DNA from: Actinophytocola sp049647105 | Lineage (GTDB): Bacteria; Actinomycetota; Actinomycetes; Mycobacteriales; Pseudonocardiaceae | DNA: 64,000 nucleotides | Direction: 5' to 3' | Assembly: GCF_049647105.1 (NCBI RefSeq) | Contig: NZ_JBARWZ010000016.1 | Location: 38,276 to 102,275 of the forward strand | In this document: positions 41,370 through 49,664 of the stretch, piece by piece | How positions within the stretch are numbered: the first letter of the stretch is position 1 | Layout: the number at the start of each line of letters is the position of its first letter | Program-made: the position numbers and the translations under genes | Notes under the pieces: model-generated | The model's database searches: none | The model's input: the letters and a program-made list of their open reading frames with translations, nothing else | Told to the model about the DNA's origin: nothing

Positions 41370-41384
41370 GCACCCCGCGGGTGC
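41370..41384 (+). terminator. Short hairpin after the DeoR-type gene
   Basis: GCACCC (41370-41375) pairs with GGGTGC (41379-41384) around CGC, about 30 bp after the stop. Weak but well placed; it separates the regulator from the DnaA-box element and the importer operon. Confidence 0.4.
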
Positions 41385-41434
41385 GCACCTGCGAAACAGG
41401 CTCCCGACCAGCACATGAACAACGTCGCCGAAAA

Positions 41435-41555
41435 CGGCCGGATGCCAACCCCCACCCGTTCCCGGGGGCGTCCCGCCTTGCCAGTCTACCGGGGGGTGCT
41501 GACAGTGGTGGGGATGTCGATCTTGGTTGTGGACAACTCCTTTGCCTGTGGACAA
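41435..41555 (-). repeat. DnaA-box repeat element, copy 2 (inverted)
   Basis: Reverse-complement copy of the element at 13053-13172. The conserved block is 41435-41504 and two DnaA boxes (TGTGGACAA on this strand, TTGTCCACA on the other) lie at 41528-41536 and 41547-41555, again 19 bp apart. Copy 2 differs from copy 1 by about 3 of 70 positions in the block, while the DNA on both sides is unrelated. Confidence 0.85.
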
Positions 41556-41578
41556 CTCGTGCGCGGCTTTGCGATCTC

Positions 41579-41608
41579 TTGACAGATAAGTTTCGGATGT
41601 GACTGAAT
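41579..41608 (+). promoter_or_regulatory. Promoter of the furanose importer operon
   Basis: Consensus -35 TTGACA at 41579-41584 and CTGAAT at 41603-41608 with 18-bp spacing, 56 bp before the first gene. It starts 23 bp after the second DnaA box of repeat copy 2. Confidence 0.5.
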
Positions 41609-41618
41609 TTGATCGGCT

Positions 41619-41642
41619 AGGTCGCCAGCGAGGGCGCGACCT
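41619..41642. promoter_or_regulatory. Candidate operator of the furanose importer operon
   Basis: AGGTCGC (41619-41625) and GCGACCT (41636-41642) form an inverted repeat with a 10-nt spacer, flanked on both sides by GATCGG. It lies just downstream of the promoter, where a repressor such as the adjacent DeoR protein could block transcription. Confidence 0.4.
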
Positions 41643-41664
41643 CTGATCGGCCAGGAGAGTGCCA

Positions 41665-42744
41665 ATGGCGGCATCCCGTTCGCTTCGCCCTGTTCGTTTC
41701 GCCGGCATCGCGGTGGTGGTCGCGGCGCTCACGCTTGCCGGCTGCACCAAGTCCGAGGACTCCGGCGCGACCGATACGCCCGGTACGGGCGGCGAGCAGG
41801 TCGCCGAGGAGGACTCGAGCGGTCCCACCTGCACACTGGAGCAGTACGGCGGCGAGAAGATCGACCTCAAGAACGCGGTCGTCGGGTTCTCCCAGTCGGA
41901 GAAGGAAGCCAACCCGTTCCGGATCGCGGAGACGCAGTCGATCAAGGACGAGGCCGAGGCGGTCGGCGTCAAGGAGTTGCTGACCACCAACGCGAACTCC
42001 CAGCTGTCGAAGCAGATCTCCGACATCCAGGACATGATCAACAACGGTGCGCAGGCGTTGATCGTCGCGCCGCTGAACTCCGACGGGCTCGAACCGGCGC
42101 TGCAGGCCGCGCGGGACAAGAACATCCCCGTGCTGACCGTGGACCGCAAGGTGAACTCCGAGCCATGCAAGGACTACGTGGCCTTCCTCGGCTCCGACTT
42201 CGTCGAGCAGGGCAAGCGGGCCGCGCGGGAGATGGCGAAGGCCATGGGCAACAAGGGCAAGGTCGCGATCCTGCTGGGCAGCTCCGGCAACAACGTGACC
42301 ACCGACCGCACCAAGGGTTTCGTCGACGAGATGGCCGCCATCGCGCCGGACATCGAGATCGCCGCGCAGCAGACCGGTGAGTTCGCACGCGACAAGGGCC
42401 AGCAGGTCATGGAGCAGCTCATCCAGTCGCAGCCGGACCTCACCGGCGTCTACGCGGAGAATGACGAGATGGCGCTCGGCGCGCTCGTGGCACTCAAGAG
42501 CGCGGGCAAGACGCCCGGCACCGACGTGCACGTCGTCTCGATCGACGGCACCCGCAACGCCGTGCAGAAGATCGTCGACGGCGAGATGTACTCGGTCGTC
42601 GAGTCCAACCCGCGGTTCGGGCCGCTGGCCTTCGAGACGCTGCGGAAGTTCCTGAACGGCGAGCCGGTGTCCCAGAACGTCGTGATCAGCGACAAGCTGT
42701 ACGGCAAGGACAACGCGCAGGCCGAGGTCTCGAACGCGTACTGA
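41665..42744 (+). CDS. Sugar ABC transporter substrate-binding lipoprotein (YtfQ-like)
   Basis: A 359-residue lipoprotein. The signal peptide ends in LAGC with the lipidated Cys27, then a Ser/Gly/Glu-rich linker. The periplasmic-binding-protein type 1 fold is clear (VVGFSQSEKEANPFRIAETQ, LIVAPLNSDGLEPAL, VLTVDRKV, AENDEMALGALVAL). The sequence is closest to YtfQ, which binds furanose sugars such as galactofuranose. ATG 41665 has AGGAG 7 nt upstream. It overlaps the ATPase gene (TGATG). Confidence 0.9.
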   Translation: MAASRSLRPVRFAGIAVVVAALTLAGCTKSEDSGATDTPGTGGEQVAEEDSSGPTCTLEQYGGEKIDLKNAVVGFSQSEKEANPFRIAETQSIKDEAEAVGVKELLTTNANSQLSKQISDIQDMINNGAQALIVAPLNSDGLEPALQAARDKNIPVLTVDRKVNSEPCKDYVAFLGSDFVEQGKRAAREMAKAMGNKGKVAILLGSSGNNVTTDRTKGFVDEMAAIAPDIEIAAQQTGEFARDKGQQVMEQLIQSQPDLTGVYAENDEMALGALVALKSAGKTPGTDVHVVSIDGTRNAVQKIVDGEMYSVVESNPRFGPLAFETLRKFLNGEPVSQNVVISDKLYGKDNAQAEVSNAY

Positions 42745-44264
42745 TGACGCCCGTACTGTCCGCGACGGGTGTCGGCAAGCGGTTCCCCGGCGTCGTCGCG
42801 CTGTCCGAGGTCGACCTCGAGCTGGCGCCGGGTGAGGTGCACGCCCTGGTCGGCGAGAACGGCGCCGGGAAGTCGACGCTGATCAAGGTGCTGACCGGGG
42901 TGTACGCCCCGGACAGCGGCACGCTGATCCACCGGGGCGAGCCGGTCTCGTTCGACTCGCCCATGGAGGCCCAGCAGGCCGGCATCGCGACCGTGTACCA
43001 GGAGGTCAACCTGGTGCCGCCGCAGTCGGTGGCGAGCAACCTGTTCCTCGGCCGTGAGCCGAGGAACTCCTTCGGGCTCGTCGACTTCCGTGCCATGCGG
43101 GACCAGGCACGCACGCTCCTCGCCGCCTACGGCATCGACGTCGACGTGACACGTCCGCTGCGGACCCTCGGCATGGGCGTGCAGCAGATGGTCGCGGTCG
43201 CGCGGGCGGCGGCGACGGCGGCGCGCGTCGTGATCCTCGACGAGCCGACGTCGTCGCTGGAACCCCGCGAGGTCGACACGCTGTTCGGCATCGTCGAGCG
43301 CCTGCGGGACGACGGGGTCGCGGTGCTGTACGTGAGCCACCGGCTCGACGAGCTGTACCGGATCTGCGACCGCGTCACGGTGCTCCGCGACGGCCGGGTC
43401 GTGCACTCCGGGCCAATGGCCGATCTCCCCCGCCTGCGGCTGGTCGCGGCGATGCTCGGCCGCGACCTCGATGAGGTCCGGCGCGAGGGCGCGACCAAGT
43501 TCGATGGCGAGCACACCGCGGCAGGCACCGAACCGGTGCTCGCCGCGACCGGCCTCACCAGCAAGCACCGGCTCGACCACGTGGACGTGACGGTCCGGCC
43601 CGGTGAGATCGTCGGGCTCGGCGGACTGCTCGGCGCCGGCCGCAGCGAGACCGCGATGGCGATCGCCGGTGCGCTCCCGCTCGACGGCGGCCAGGTCGTG
43701 GTGGCCGGCAAACGTTTGCGGACCGGGTCGGTCGCCGCGGCCATGCGGGCCGGGGTGGTGATGCTGCCGGAGGACCGCAAGGCCGACGGCATCCTGCCGG
43801 ACCTGTCGGTGCGGGAGAACATCGTGCTCGCCGCGCTCCCCCGCCTGTCGCGCACCGGTGTGGTGTCGCGCAAGCGGCAGGACGCGATCGTGGCCACGTT
43901 CATGAAACGCCTGCGCATCAAGGCGTCCAGCCCGGACCAGCGCGTCGGCGACCTGTCCGGCGGCAACCAGCAGAAGGTGCTGCTGGCGCGGCTGTTGTGC
44001 ACGCAGCCGAAGGTCCTGCTGCTCGACGAGCCCACCCGCGGCATCGACGTCGGAGCGAAGGCCGAGGTGCAGGGACTGGTCGACGAGCTGGCCGAGGAGG
44101 GCCTCGGCGTGGTGCTGATCTCGTCGGAGTTCGACGAGGTGATCGAGGGCTCCGACTCGATCGTCGTGTTGCGGGAGGGTCGCGTGGTCACCGAACTGCA
44201 CGGCGCGGACGTCAACGAGGCCGCGCTGCTGTCCGCGCTCGCGGAGGAGCGGGCCGATGACTGA
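42744..44264 (+). CDS. Sugar ABC importer, double ATP-binding protein (YtfR/RbsA-like)
   Basis: A 506-residue protein with two ABC domains. Domain 1 has Walker A GENGAGKST (38-46); domain 2 has the degenerate but family-typical GLLGAGRSE, a good signature LSGGNQQKVLLA and Walker B VLLLDEPTRGID. This is the normal layout for sugar importers of the ribose type (CUT2). It overlaps the permease gene by 8 bp. Confidence 0.94.
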   Translation: MTPVLSATGVGKRFPGVVALSEVDLELAPGEVHALVGENGAGKSTLIKVLTGVYAPDSGTLIHRGEPVSFDSPMEAQQAGIATVYQEVNLVPPQSVASNLFLGREPRNSFGLVDFRAMRDQARTLLAAYGIDVDVTRPLRTLGMGVQQMVAVARAAATAARVVILDEPTSSLEPREVDTLFGIVERLRDDGVAVLYVSHRLDELYRICDRVTVLRDGRVVHSGPMADLPRLRLVAAMLGRDLDEVRREGATKFDGEHTAAGTEPVLAATGLTSKHRLDHVDVTVRPGEIVGLGGLLGAGRSETAMAIAGALPLDGGQVVVAGKRLRTGSVAAAMRAGVVMLPEDRKADGILPDLSVRENIVLAALPRLSRTGVVSRKRQDAIVATFMKRLRIKASSPDQRVGDLSGGNQQKVLLARLLCTQPKVLLLDEPTRGIDVGAKAEVQGLVDELAEEGLGVVLISSEFDEVIEGSDSIVVLREGRVVTELHGADVNEAALLSALAEERADD

Positions 44265-45225
44265 AACGCAGGCACCGGTGAAGAAGGGCACGGACACCCG
44301 GATCTGGTTGCGGGACAACGGCGTCTACGTAGCGATCGCCGTGCTCGTGGTCTACAACCTGGTGTTCACCAAGAACTTCGCGACGCTGGCGAACCTGAAC
44401 ACGCAGCTCGTGCAGGTCGCGCCGGTGCTGATCGTCGCGCTGGGCATGGCGCTTGTGATCGGCACCGAGGGCGTGGACCTGTCGGTCGGCTCGGTGATGG
44501 CGGTCGCGGCCGCGATCCTGCCGCTGTACCTGGGCTACGGCCTCTTCCCTGCCATCGCGCTCGCGCTGGTGGCTGGCGCGGCGTGCGGTCTCGCGAACGG
44601 GACACTCGTCGCGGTCGTCGGCATCCAGCCGATCGTCGCGACGCTCGCGCTGCTGGTCGGCGGCCGGGGCCTCGCGCTGGTGTTCGCCGACGGGCAGCTG
44701 AAGGACATCCGCAACCCCGAGATGCTGGAGCTGGGTGCAGGCAAGGCACTCGGCATCCCCTACATCGTGCTGATCGCCGCGCTGTTGTCCGTGCTGGTGT
44801 GGCTGCTCGTCCGGTACACCACGTTCGGGCGGCAGCTCGTCGCGATCGGCGGCAACCGGTCCGCGAGCGCGCTCGCGGGCCTGCCGGTGCGCCGGGTGCT
44901 GATGCTGACCTACATCATCTGCGGGGTGCTCGCGGCGATCGCGGGTGTGCTGGCGACCGCGCGGCTCACGGCGTCCGACCCGTCCGCGATCGGCAACCTG
45001 TTCGAGCTGTCCGCGATCACCGCGGTCGTCGTCGGCGGCACGCCGCTGTCCGGCGGGCGGGTGCGGATCCTCGGCACCGTCGCGGGCGCGGTGCTGATGC
45101 AGCTGATCGCCGCGACGCTCATCAAACACGACCTGCCGGACTCGACGGCGCAGATCGTGCAGGCCGTGATCATCGTCGTCGCGGTCTACCTGCAGCGCTC
45201 GCGGGCGCGGGGAGGCACCGCATGA
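44257..45225 (+). CDS. Sugar ABC importer permease 1 (YtfT-like)
   Basis: A 322-residue permease with about eight to ten helices and the CUT2 motifs LGMALVIGTEGVDLSVGSVM and TLALLVGGRGLALVF, ending in GGTPLSGGRVRILGTVAGAVLM. It is the first of two permeases expected for a YtfQRT-YjfF system. It overlaps both neighbours (8 bp before, 4 bp after). Confidence 0.93.
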   Translation: MTETQAPVKKGTDTRIWLRDNGVYVAIAVLVVYNLVFTKNFATLANLNTQLVQVAPVLIVALGMALVIGTEGVDLSVGSVMAVAAAILPLYLGYGLFPAIALALVAGAACGLANGTLVAVVGIQPIVATLALLVGGRGLALVFADGQLKDIRNPEMLELGAGKALGIPYIVLIAALLSVLVWLLVRYTTFGRQLVAIGGNRSASALAGLPVRRVLMLTYIICGVLAAIAGVLATARLTASDPSAIGNLFELSAITAVVVGGTPLSGGRVRILGTVAGAVLMQLIAATLIKHDLPDSTAQIVQAVIIVVAVYLQRSRARGGTA

Positions 45226-46220
45226 TGGAGACAGCGGTGAGCGAGCAGTCCGTCGCGAGCGGGCGCCGCACCGGCAAGGAGCGGTTCGCGGACCTCGTGC
45301 AGCGGCGCGGGTCGATCGTCGTGCTGGCGCTCGTGGTGCTGGTCGCGTCGTTCTCGTTCGACTCGTTCGCGACCGTCGGCAACGCGCAGAACATCGCGAT
45401 CCAGAGTTCGTTTCTCGCGATCGTCGCTCTGGGCATGACGTTCGTCATCATCTCCGGCGGCATCGACCTGTCCGTCGGCTCGGTGTACGCGCTCGGCGGG
45501 GTCCTCGCCGCGTACGGCATCCAGTGGGGCAGCCTCGTCGGCCTGCTGCTGCCGCTGGTGGTGTGCGGCGCGATCGGGCTGCTCAACGGATGGCTCGTGG
45601 CGTACGGCAGGCTCGCGCCGTTCATCGTCACCCTCGCCACGCTGCTCGGCGCCCGCGGCCTGCTGCTGCTGATCACCGACGAGGGCTCGCAGACCCGCCT
45701 GATGCCGCGCGAGGACTGGCTGACGAAGCTCGGGCAGGGCACGTTCCTCGGCCTCGGCCTCCCGGTGTGGATCACGATCGTGCTGTTCGCCGTTGGCATC
45801 CTCGTGTTGCAGCGCACCAGGTTCGGCCACGCGACGCTCGCGATCGGCGGCAGCCGCGAGGCCGCGACGCTGATGGGACTTCCCGTCGCACGCAACACCA
45901 TGGTGCTATATCTCGGTAGCGGGGTGTGTGCCGGTCTCGCGGGCGCGCTGGCCGCCGCGTACTCGGCGTCCGGCGTGACGATCGTCGGAGAGGGCCTCGA
46001 ACTCGACGCGATCGCCGCGGTCGTCATCGGCGGGACGCTGCTCACCGGCGGCGCTGGCACGGTCGCGGGCACGCTCGCCGGGGTCCTCCTGCTGCGCGTC
46101 ATCCAGAACGTGATCAACCAGATCGGCACGCTCTCCTCGCACTACCAGTCGGTGGTGAGCGGCGCGTTTCTCGCCGTTGTCGTCGCCGTACAGGCATATC
46201 TGTCCCGCGCGTCAAGATAA
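45222..46220 (+). CDS. Sugar ABC importer permease 2 (YjfF-like)
   Basis: A 332-residue permease with the matching CUT2 motifs (LGMTFVIISGGIDLSVGSVY, TLATLLGARGLLLL, GGTLLTGGAGTVAGTL). Start ATG 45222 follows GGGGAGG; a second ATG directly follows. The presence of two unlike permeases distinguishes galactofuranose-type from ribose-type systems. The GH2 gene follows after 11 bp. Confidence 0.93.
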   Translation: MMETAVSEQSVASGRRTGKERFADLVQRRGSIVVLALVVLVASFSFDSFATVGNAQNIAIQSSFLAIVALGMTFVIISGGIDLSVGSVYALGGVLAAYGIQWGSLVGLLLPLVVCGAIGLLNGWLVAYGRLAPFIVTLATLLGARGLLLLITDEGSQTRLMPREDWLTKLGQGTFLGLGLPVWITIVLFAVGILVLQRTRFGHATLAIGGSREAATLMGLPVARNTMVLYLGSGVCAGLAGALAAAYSASGVTIVGEGLELDAIAAVVIGGTLLTGGAGTVAGTLAGVLLLRVIQNVINQIGTLSSHYQSVVSGAFLAVVVAVQAYLSRASR

Positions 46221-46231
46221 GGAGGTCATCC

Positions 46232-48706
46232 GTGTCTCGAAGAGCGCTCGCCGTCGTGGCGGCAACCCTGGTCGCGGCTGCGCTGGCACCAGCGCTGCCC
46301 GCGGTCGCGGACCCCGTCTGGCAGCCGGGAACCCCGCCGCTCACGACCCCCTGGACCCACCTCGTCGGTCCGGACAACGCGTTGCCCGAGTACCCCCGTC
46401 CCCAGCTGACCCGCCCGGACTGGAAGAACCTCAACGGTGTCTGGGAGTTCGCGGGCGCCGCAGAGGGCGAAGAGCCGCCGATCGGCGAGTCGCTCGGCGA
46501 ACGCATCCTCGTGCCCTACCCGGTGGAGTCGGCGCTGTCCGGCATCCAGCGCACCGAGGAACGCATGTGGTACCGCCGCACGTTCGACGTGCCGTCGAAC
46601 TGGCGCGGTGACCGGCTGATCCTCAACTTCGGCGCGGTCGACTACGACACACGCGTGTGGGTCAACGGCAACCAGGTGACCACGCACCGCGGCGGCTACG
46701 ACGCGTTCTCCGTCGACATCACCGCCGCGCTCAGGAAGCACGGGCCGCAGGAGATCGTCGTCGGGGTCGAGGACCTGACGGACGCGACGTGGCAGCCGGT
46801 CGGCAAGCAGCGGCAGGTGCCCGACCGCGGCATCTTCTACACCGGCAGCTCGGGCATCTGGCAGACGGTGTGGCTGGAACCCGTGCAGGCACGGCACATC
46901 GACCGGCTCGACATGACGCCGAAGCTCGCGGACAGCACGCTGCGGCTGACCGCCCGCTCGTCGATCGAGGGCACCGTCGAGGCGGTCGCCTACGACAGGG
47001 GCCGGATCGTCGGCAAGGTCCGGGGCCCGGCGAACCAGGAGCTGAGGATCCCGGTACCGAAGGCGAAGCTGTGGTCGCCGGACTCGCCGTTCCTCTACGA
47101 CCTCAGGGTTTCGCTCCACGACGGGCGCAAGAAGGTCGACCAGGTCGGCTCGTACTTCGGCATGCGGGAGATCGGCACAAGGCCCGGCGCCGACGGCAAG
47201 CCGCGGATGACCCTGAACGGCAAGATCCTGTTCCATATGTCCACACTGGACCAGGGGTTCTGGCCCGACGGCATCCACACCGCACCCACCGACGCAGCAC
47301 TGCGGTTCGACCTCGAACAGCACAAGGTGCTCGGGTTCAACACGGTCCGCAAGCACATCAAGGTGGAGCCGGACCGCTGGTACTACCACGCCGACAAGCT
47401 CGGTCTGCTGGTGTGGCAGGACATGCCCGCCATGAAGACGTCGAACGAGCTGCCGCCGCCCGCCGCGCGGACCCAGTTCGAACGCGAGCTGCACACCATG
47501 GTCGACCAGCACAGGAGCTGGACCTCGCTCGTGGTGTGGGTGCCGTTCAACGAGGGCTGGGGCGAGTGGGACCGGGTCGAGACCGGCCGCATCGCCGACG
47601 ACGTGAAGGCGCAGGACCCGACCAGGCTCGTCAACGCGCACAGCGGCGTGAACTGCTGTGCATCCAAGGGTGACTCCGGCCGCGGCGACATGATCGACCA
47701 CCACGCGTATGTCGGGCCCGCGACCCCGTCGCCGGACGGCAGACGGGTCTCATCGGACGGCGAGCACGGCGGCTTCGGCCTCGAGGTCGAGAACCACATG
47801 TGGTTCGGCGAGGGCCACGCGTACGAGATGACCCCGGACTCCGCGACGCTGACCAGGCGGTACGTCGAGAACCAGGAGGACGTGATCACCTCGGCGCAGC
47901 GGTGCGGCATCTCCGGTGCGATCTACACGCAGATCACCGACGTGGAGCACGAGGTCAACGGCTTCTTCACCTACGACCGGCAGGTGAAGAAGATGGACTT
48001 CGCGCAGGTCAAGGCGATCAACGAGAAGATCATCCGAGAGGCGGACGGGTCGGGTGATGGCACCGGGCCGCCGCCGCCGGGCACGCCGGGCCCGGACGGG
48101 ATCGCGTACTACCCGTTCAGTGAGGGCACCGGCACCACCACCGCCGACGAGGTCGGCGACCGGGACGCCACGCTGGTGAACGGTGCCACGTGGACGGAAG
48201 GCAAGAACGGCAACGGGCTGCGGTTCGGCGGGAACGCCTACGCAGACACCGGCGCGCCGCTGGTGAACACCGAGATCGCCAACTACTCGGTGGCCGCGTG
48301 GGTCAAGCTGGACAGCCTCGGCGGGTTCGCCACCGCGGTCAGCCAGGACGGTGACAGCAACAGCGCCTTCTTCCTGCAGTACTCGGGGCAGGACAACCGG
48401 TTCGCGTTCAGCTTCGTCGGGGCCAGGGCACTATCGCCCGCACCGCCGAACACCGGGCAGTGGTACCACCTGGTGGGTGTGCGGGACGTCACCACGGGTT
48501 CGCTGAAGCTGTACGTGGACGGTCAGCTCACCGGCACCGCGTCGGCGTGCGTCGGCTCGGCCGCGACCGGCAACACCGTGATCGGCCGCGCGAAGTACGG
48601 CGGCAACCAGGTCGACTTCTGGCGTGGCGGCATCGACCAGGTGCACGTCTACGACCGGGCACTGACCGACGCCGAGGTCACCGAGCTGTACTCGTCAGGG
48701 AGGTAG
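46232..48706 (+). CDS. Secreted glycoside hydrolase family 2 enzyme with C-terminal LamG domain
   Basis: An 824-residue exported protein. A signal peptide ends near residue 27 (AVADP). It has the GH2 sugar-binding, Ig-like and TIM-barrel domains (WYRRTFDVPSNWRGDRLILN, YDTRVWVNG). The catalytic acid/base is Glu441 in PFNEGWGEWD and the nucleophile is probably Glu511 in SSDGEHGGFG. After a Gly/Pro linker (residues ~610-625), a LamG domain of about 190 residues follows. GTG 46232 has AAGGAGG 7 nt upstream. It is last in the importer operon and should release the sugar that the importer takes up. Confidence 0.92.
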   Translation: MSRRALAVVAATLVAAALAPALPAVADPVWQPGTPPLTTPWTHLVGPDNALPEYPRPQLTRPDWKNLNGVWEFAGAAEGEEPPIGESLGERILVPYPVESALSGIQRTEERMWYRRTFDVPSNWRGDRLILNFGAVDYDTRVWVNGNQVTTHRGGYDAFSVDITAALRKHGPQEIVVGVEDLTDATWQPVGKQRQVPDRGIFYTGSSGIWQTVWLEPVQARHIDRLDMTPKLADSTLRLTARSSIEGTVEAVAYDRGRIVGKVRGPANQELRIPVPKAKLWSPDSPFLYDLRVSLHDGRKKVDQVGSYFGMREIGTRPGADGKPRMTLNGKILFHMSTLDQGFWPDGIHTAPTDAALRFDLEQHKVLGFNTVRKHIKVEPDRWYYHADKLGLLVWQDMPAMKTSNELPPPAARTQFERELHTMVDQHRSWTSLVVWVPFNEGWGEWDRVETGRIADDVKAQDPTRLVNAHSGVNCCASKGDSGRGDMIDHHAYVGPATPSPDGRRVSSDGEHGGFGLEVENHMWFGEGHAYEMTPDSATLTRRYVENQEDVITSAQRCGISGAIYTQITDVEHEVNGFFTYDRQVKKMDFAQVKAINEKIIREADGSGDGTGPPPPGTPGPDGIAYYPFSEGTGTTTADEVGDRDATLVNGATWTEGKNGNGLRFGGNAYADTGAPLVNTEIANYSVAAWVKLDSLGGFATAVSQDGDSNSAFFLQYSGQDNRFAFSFVGARALSPAPPNTGQWYHLVGVRDVTTGSLKLYVDGQLTGTASACVGSAATGNTVIGRAKYGGNQVDFWRGGIDQVHVYDRALTDAEVTELYSSGR

Positions 48707-48770
48707 GCAGCACCGACCGGGCCGGGGACGTCGTTCCTCGCCCACCTCACTCTGCACGATCACTGTGGAC

Positions 48771-48797
48771 GGCCTCACCGGTCTCACCGGTGAGGCC
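48771..48797 (+). terminator. Hairpin terminator of the importer/GH2 operon
   Basis: GGCCTCACCGGT (48771-48782) and ACCGGTGAGGCC (48786-48797) form a perfect 12-bp stem with a CTC loop, 65 bp after the GH2 stop. Confidence 0.75.
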
Positions 48798-48845
48798 GCA
48801 CAGGTGAGGCGTAACAGTCCCGCCACCCACTGTGACCTCGTGCGT

Positions 48846-48851
48846 TAGTCT
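48846..48851 (+). promoter_or_regulatory. Leaderless-type -10 box TAGTCT
   Basis: TAGTCT ends exactly 6 nt before ATG 48858 of the YbaB-like gene. Confidence 0.55.
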
Positions 48852-48857
48852 GCGGGT

Positions 48858-49334
48858 ATGGCGAATCCGTTCGATGGCCTTGACCCGGACGCTGTCCTGC
48901 GGGAGCTGCGCAAGCAGGCGGACGATCTCGAGAACAAGGCGACCCAGCTGCGCACCGACCTGGCCTCCGCGAGTGCGACGGCCACGTCCCCTGACGGCGC
49001 GGTGACGGTGACGCTGTCCCCCACGGGCGCGCTGCAGGACATCACGTTCGCGGGCCCGGTGTCGAAGGTCGCGCCAGACCTGCTGGGCCCGCTGGTGATG
49101 AAGACCGCGCAGGCCGCGCAACGCGAGGTCTCCGACCGGGTCACCGCGTCCCTTGCCCAGCAGTTCGGCGACTCCGAGACGATGGATTTCATCACCCAGC
49201 TCATGCCGAAGCCACCCGCCGCCCCCAGGCGCGACACCGGCGAGGGTGTCGAGGAAGGGTCGGTGCTGCGCAAACGCCAGGGCGGGCGCCCCCGAACCGA
49301 TCCCGACACCGCCGGCGGCTCCCTGCTGCGCTGA
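48858..49334 (+). CDS. YbaB/EbfC family protein of the secretion-associated type
   Basis: A 158-residue protein. An N-terminal coiled-coil (LRELRKQADDLENKATQLRT) is followed by the YbaB fold (GAVTVTLSPTGALQDITF), then a basic tail. True YbaB binds DNA near recR, but this type sits with EspC/WXG genes in actinobacteria and is thought to belong to type VII secretion loci. It opens a four-gene cluster (48858-51418). Confidence 0.85.
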   Translation: MANPFDGLDPDAVLRELRKQADDLENKATQLRTDLASASATATSPDGAVTVTLSPTGALQDITFAGPVSKVAPDLLGPLVMKTAQAAQREVSDRVTASLAQQFGDSETMDFITQLMPKPPAAPRRDTGEGVEEGSVLRKRQGGRPRTDPDTAGGSLLR

Positions 49335-49346
49335 GAGGAGACCCCG

Positions 49347-49664
49347 ATGACCAACGACGGCACGAACGTCGACCCTGGCGAACTGCACAGCTACGCCGGC
49401 AAGCTGCGAGACCGCGCCGAAGCCGTGCGCGAGGCCGCGGACTCGGCGGCCGACATCAACCTGGGGTTCGCGCCGTACGGCACGCTCAACCAGTGGTTCG
49501 GACAGGCCGTCCGCAGCGACGCGGACGAGATCATGGCGAACCTGCGCACGCTGGCGGACAACCTCGACGGTGACGCGACGACGCTCGACGCGTCGGCCCG
49601 CGACTTCCAGAGCCAGGAGGACGCCACGACCTCCAACTTCAGGGGGATGAGCACCGGTGACTGA
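49347..49664 (+). CDS. EspC/WXG100-like type VII secretion substrate
   Basis: A 105-residue helical protein of the ESX secretion-associated EspC type: VDPGELHSYAGKLRDRAEAV and a second helix with FGQAVRSDADEIMANLRTLA. These are small secreted or chaperone-like partners. GAGGAG precedes ATG 49347. It overlaps the next gene by 8 bp. Confidence 0.82.
   Translation: MTNDGTNVDPGELHSYAGKLRDRAEAVREAADSAADINLGFAPYGTLNQWFGQAVRSDADEIMANLRTLADNLDGDATTLDASARDFQSQEDATTSNFRGMSTGD

Noticed and set aside
38580..41582. A 1000-codon open frame on the plus strand across the sugar dehydrogenase
   Set aside because: It is antisense to a clear secreted dehydrogenase and crosses the promoter region and the DeoR gene; its Arg/Ala/Gly/Val-rich composition is typical of third-position GC shadow.
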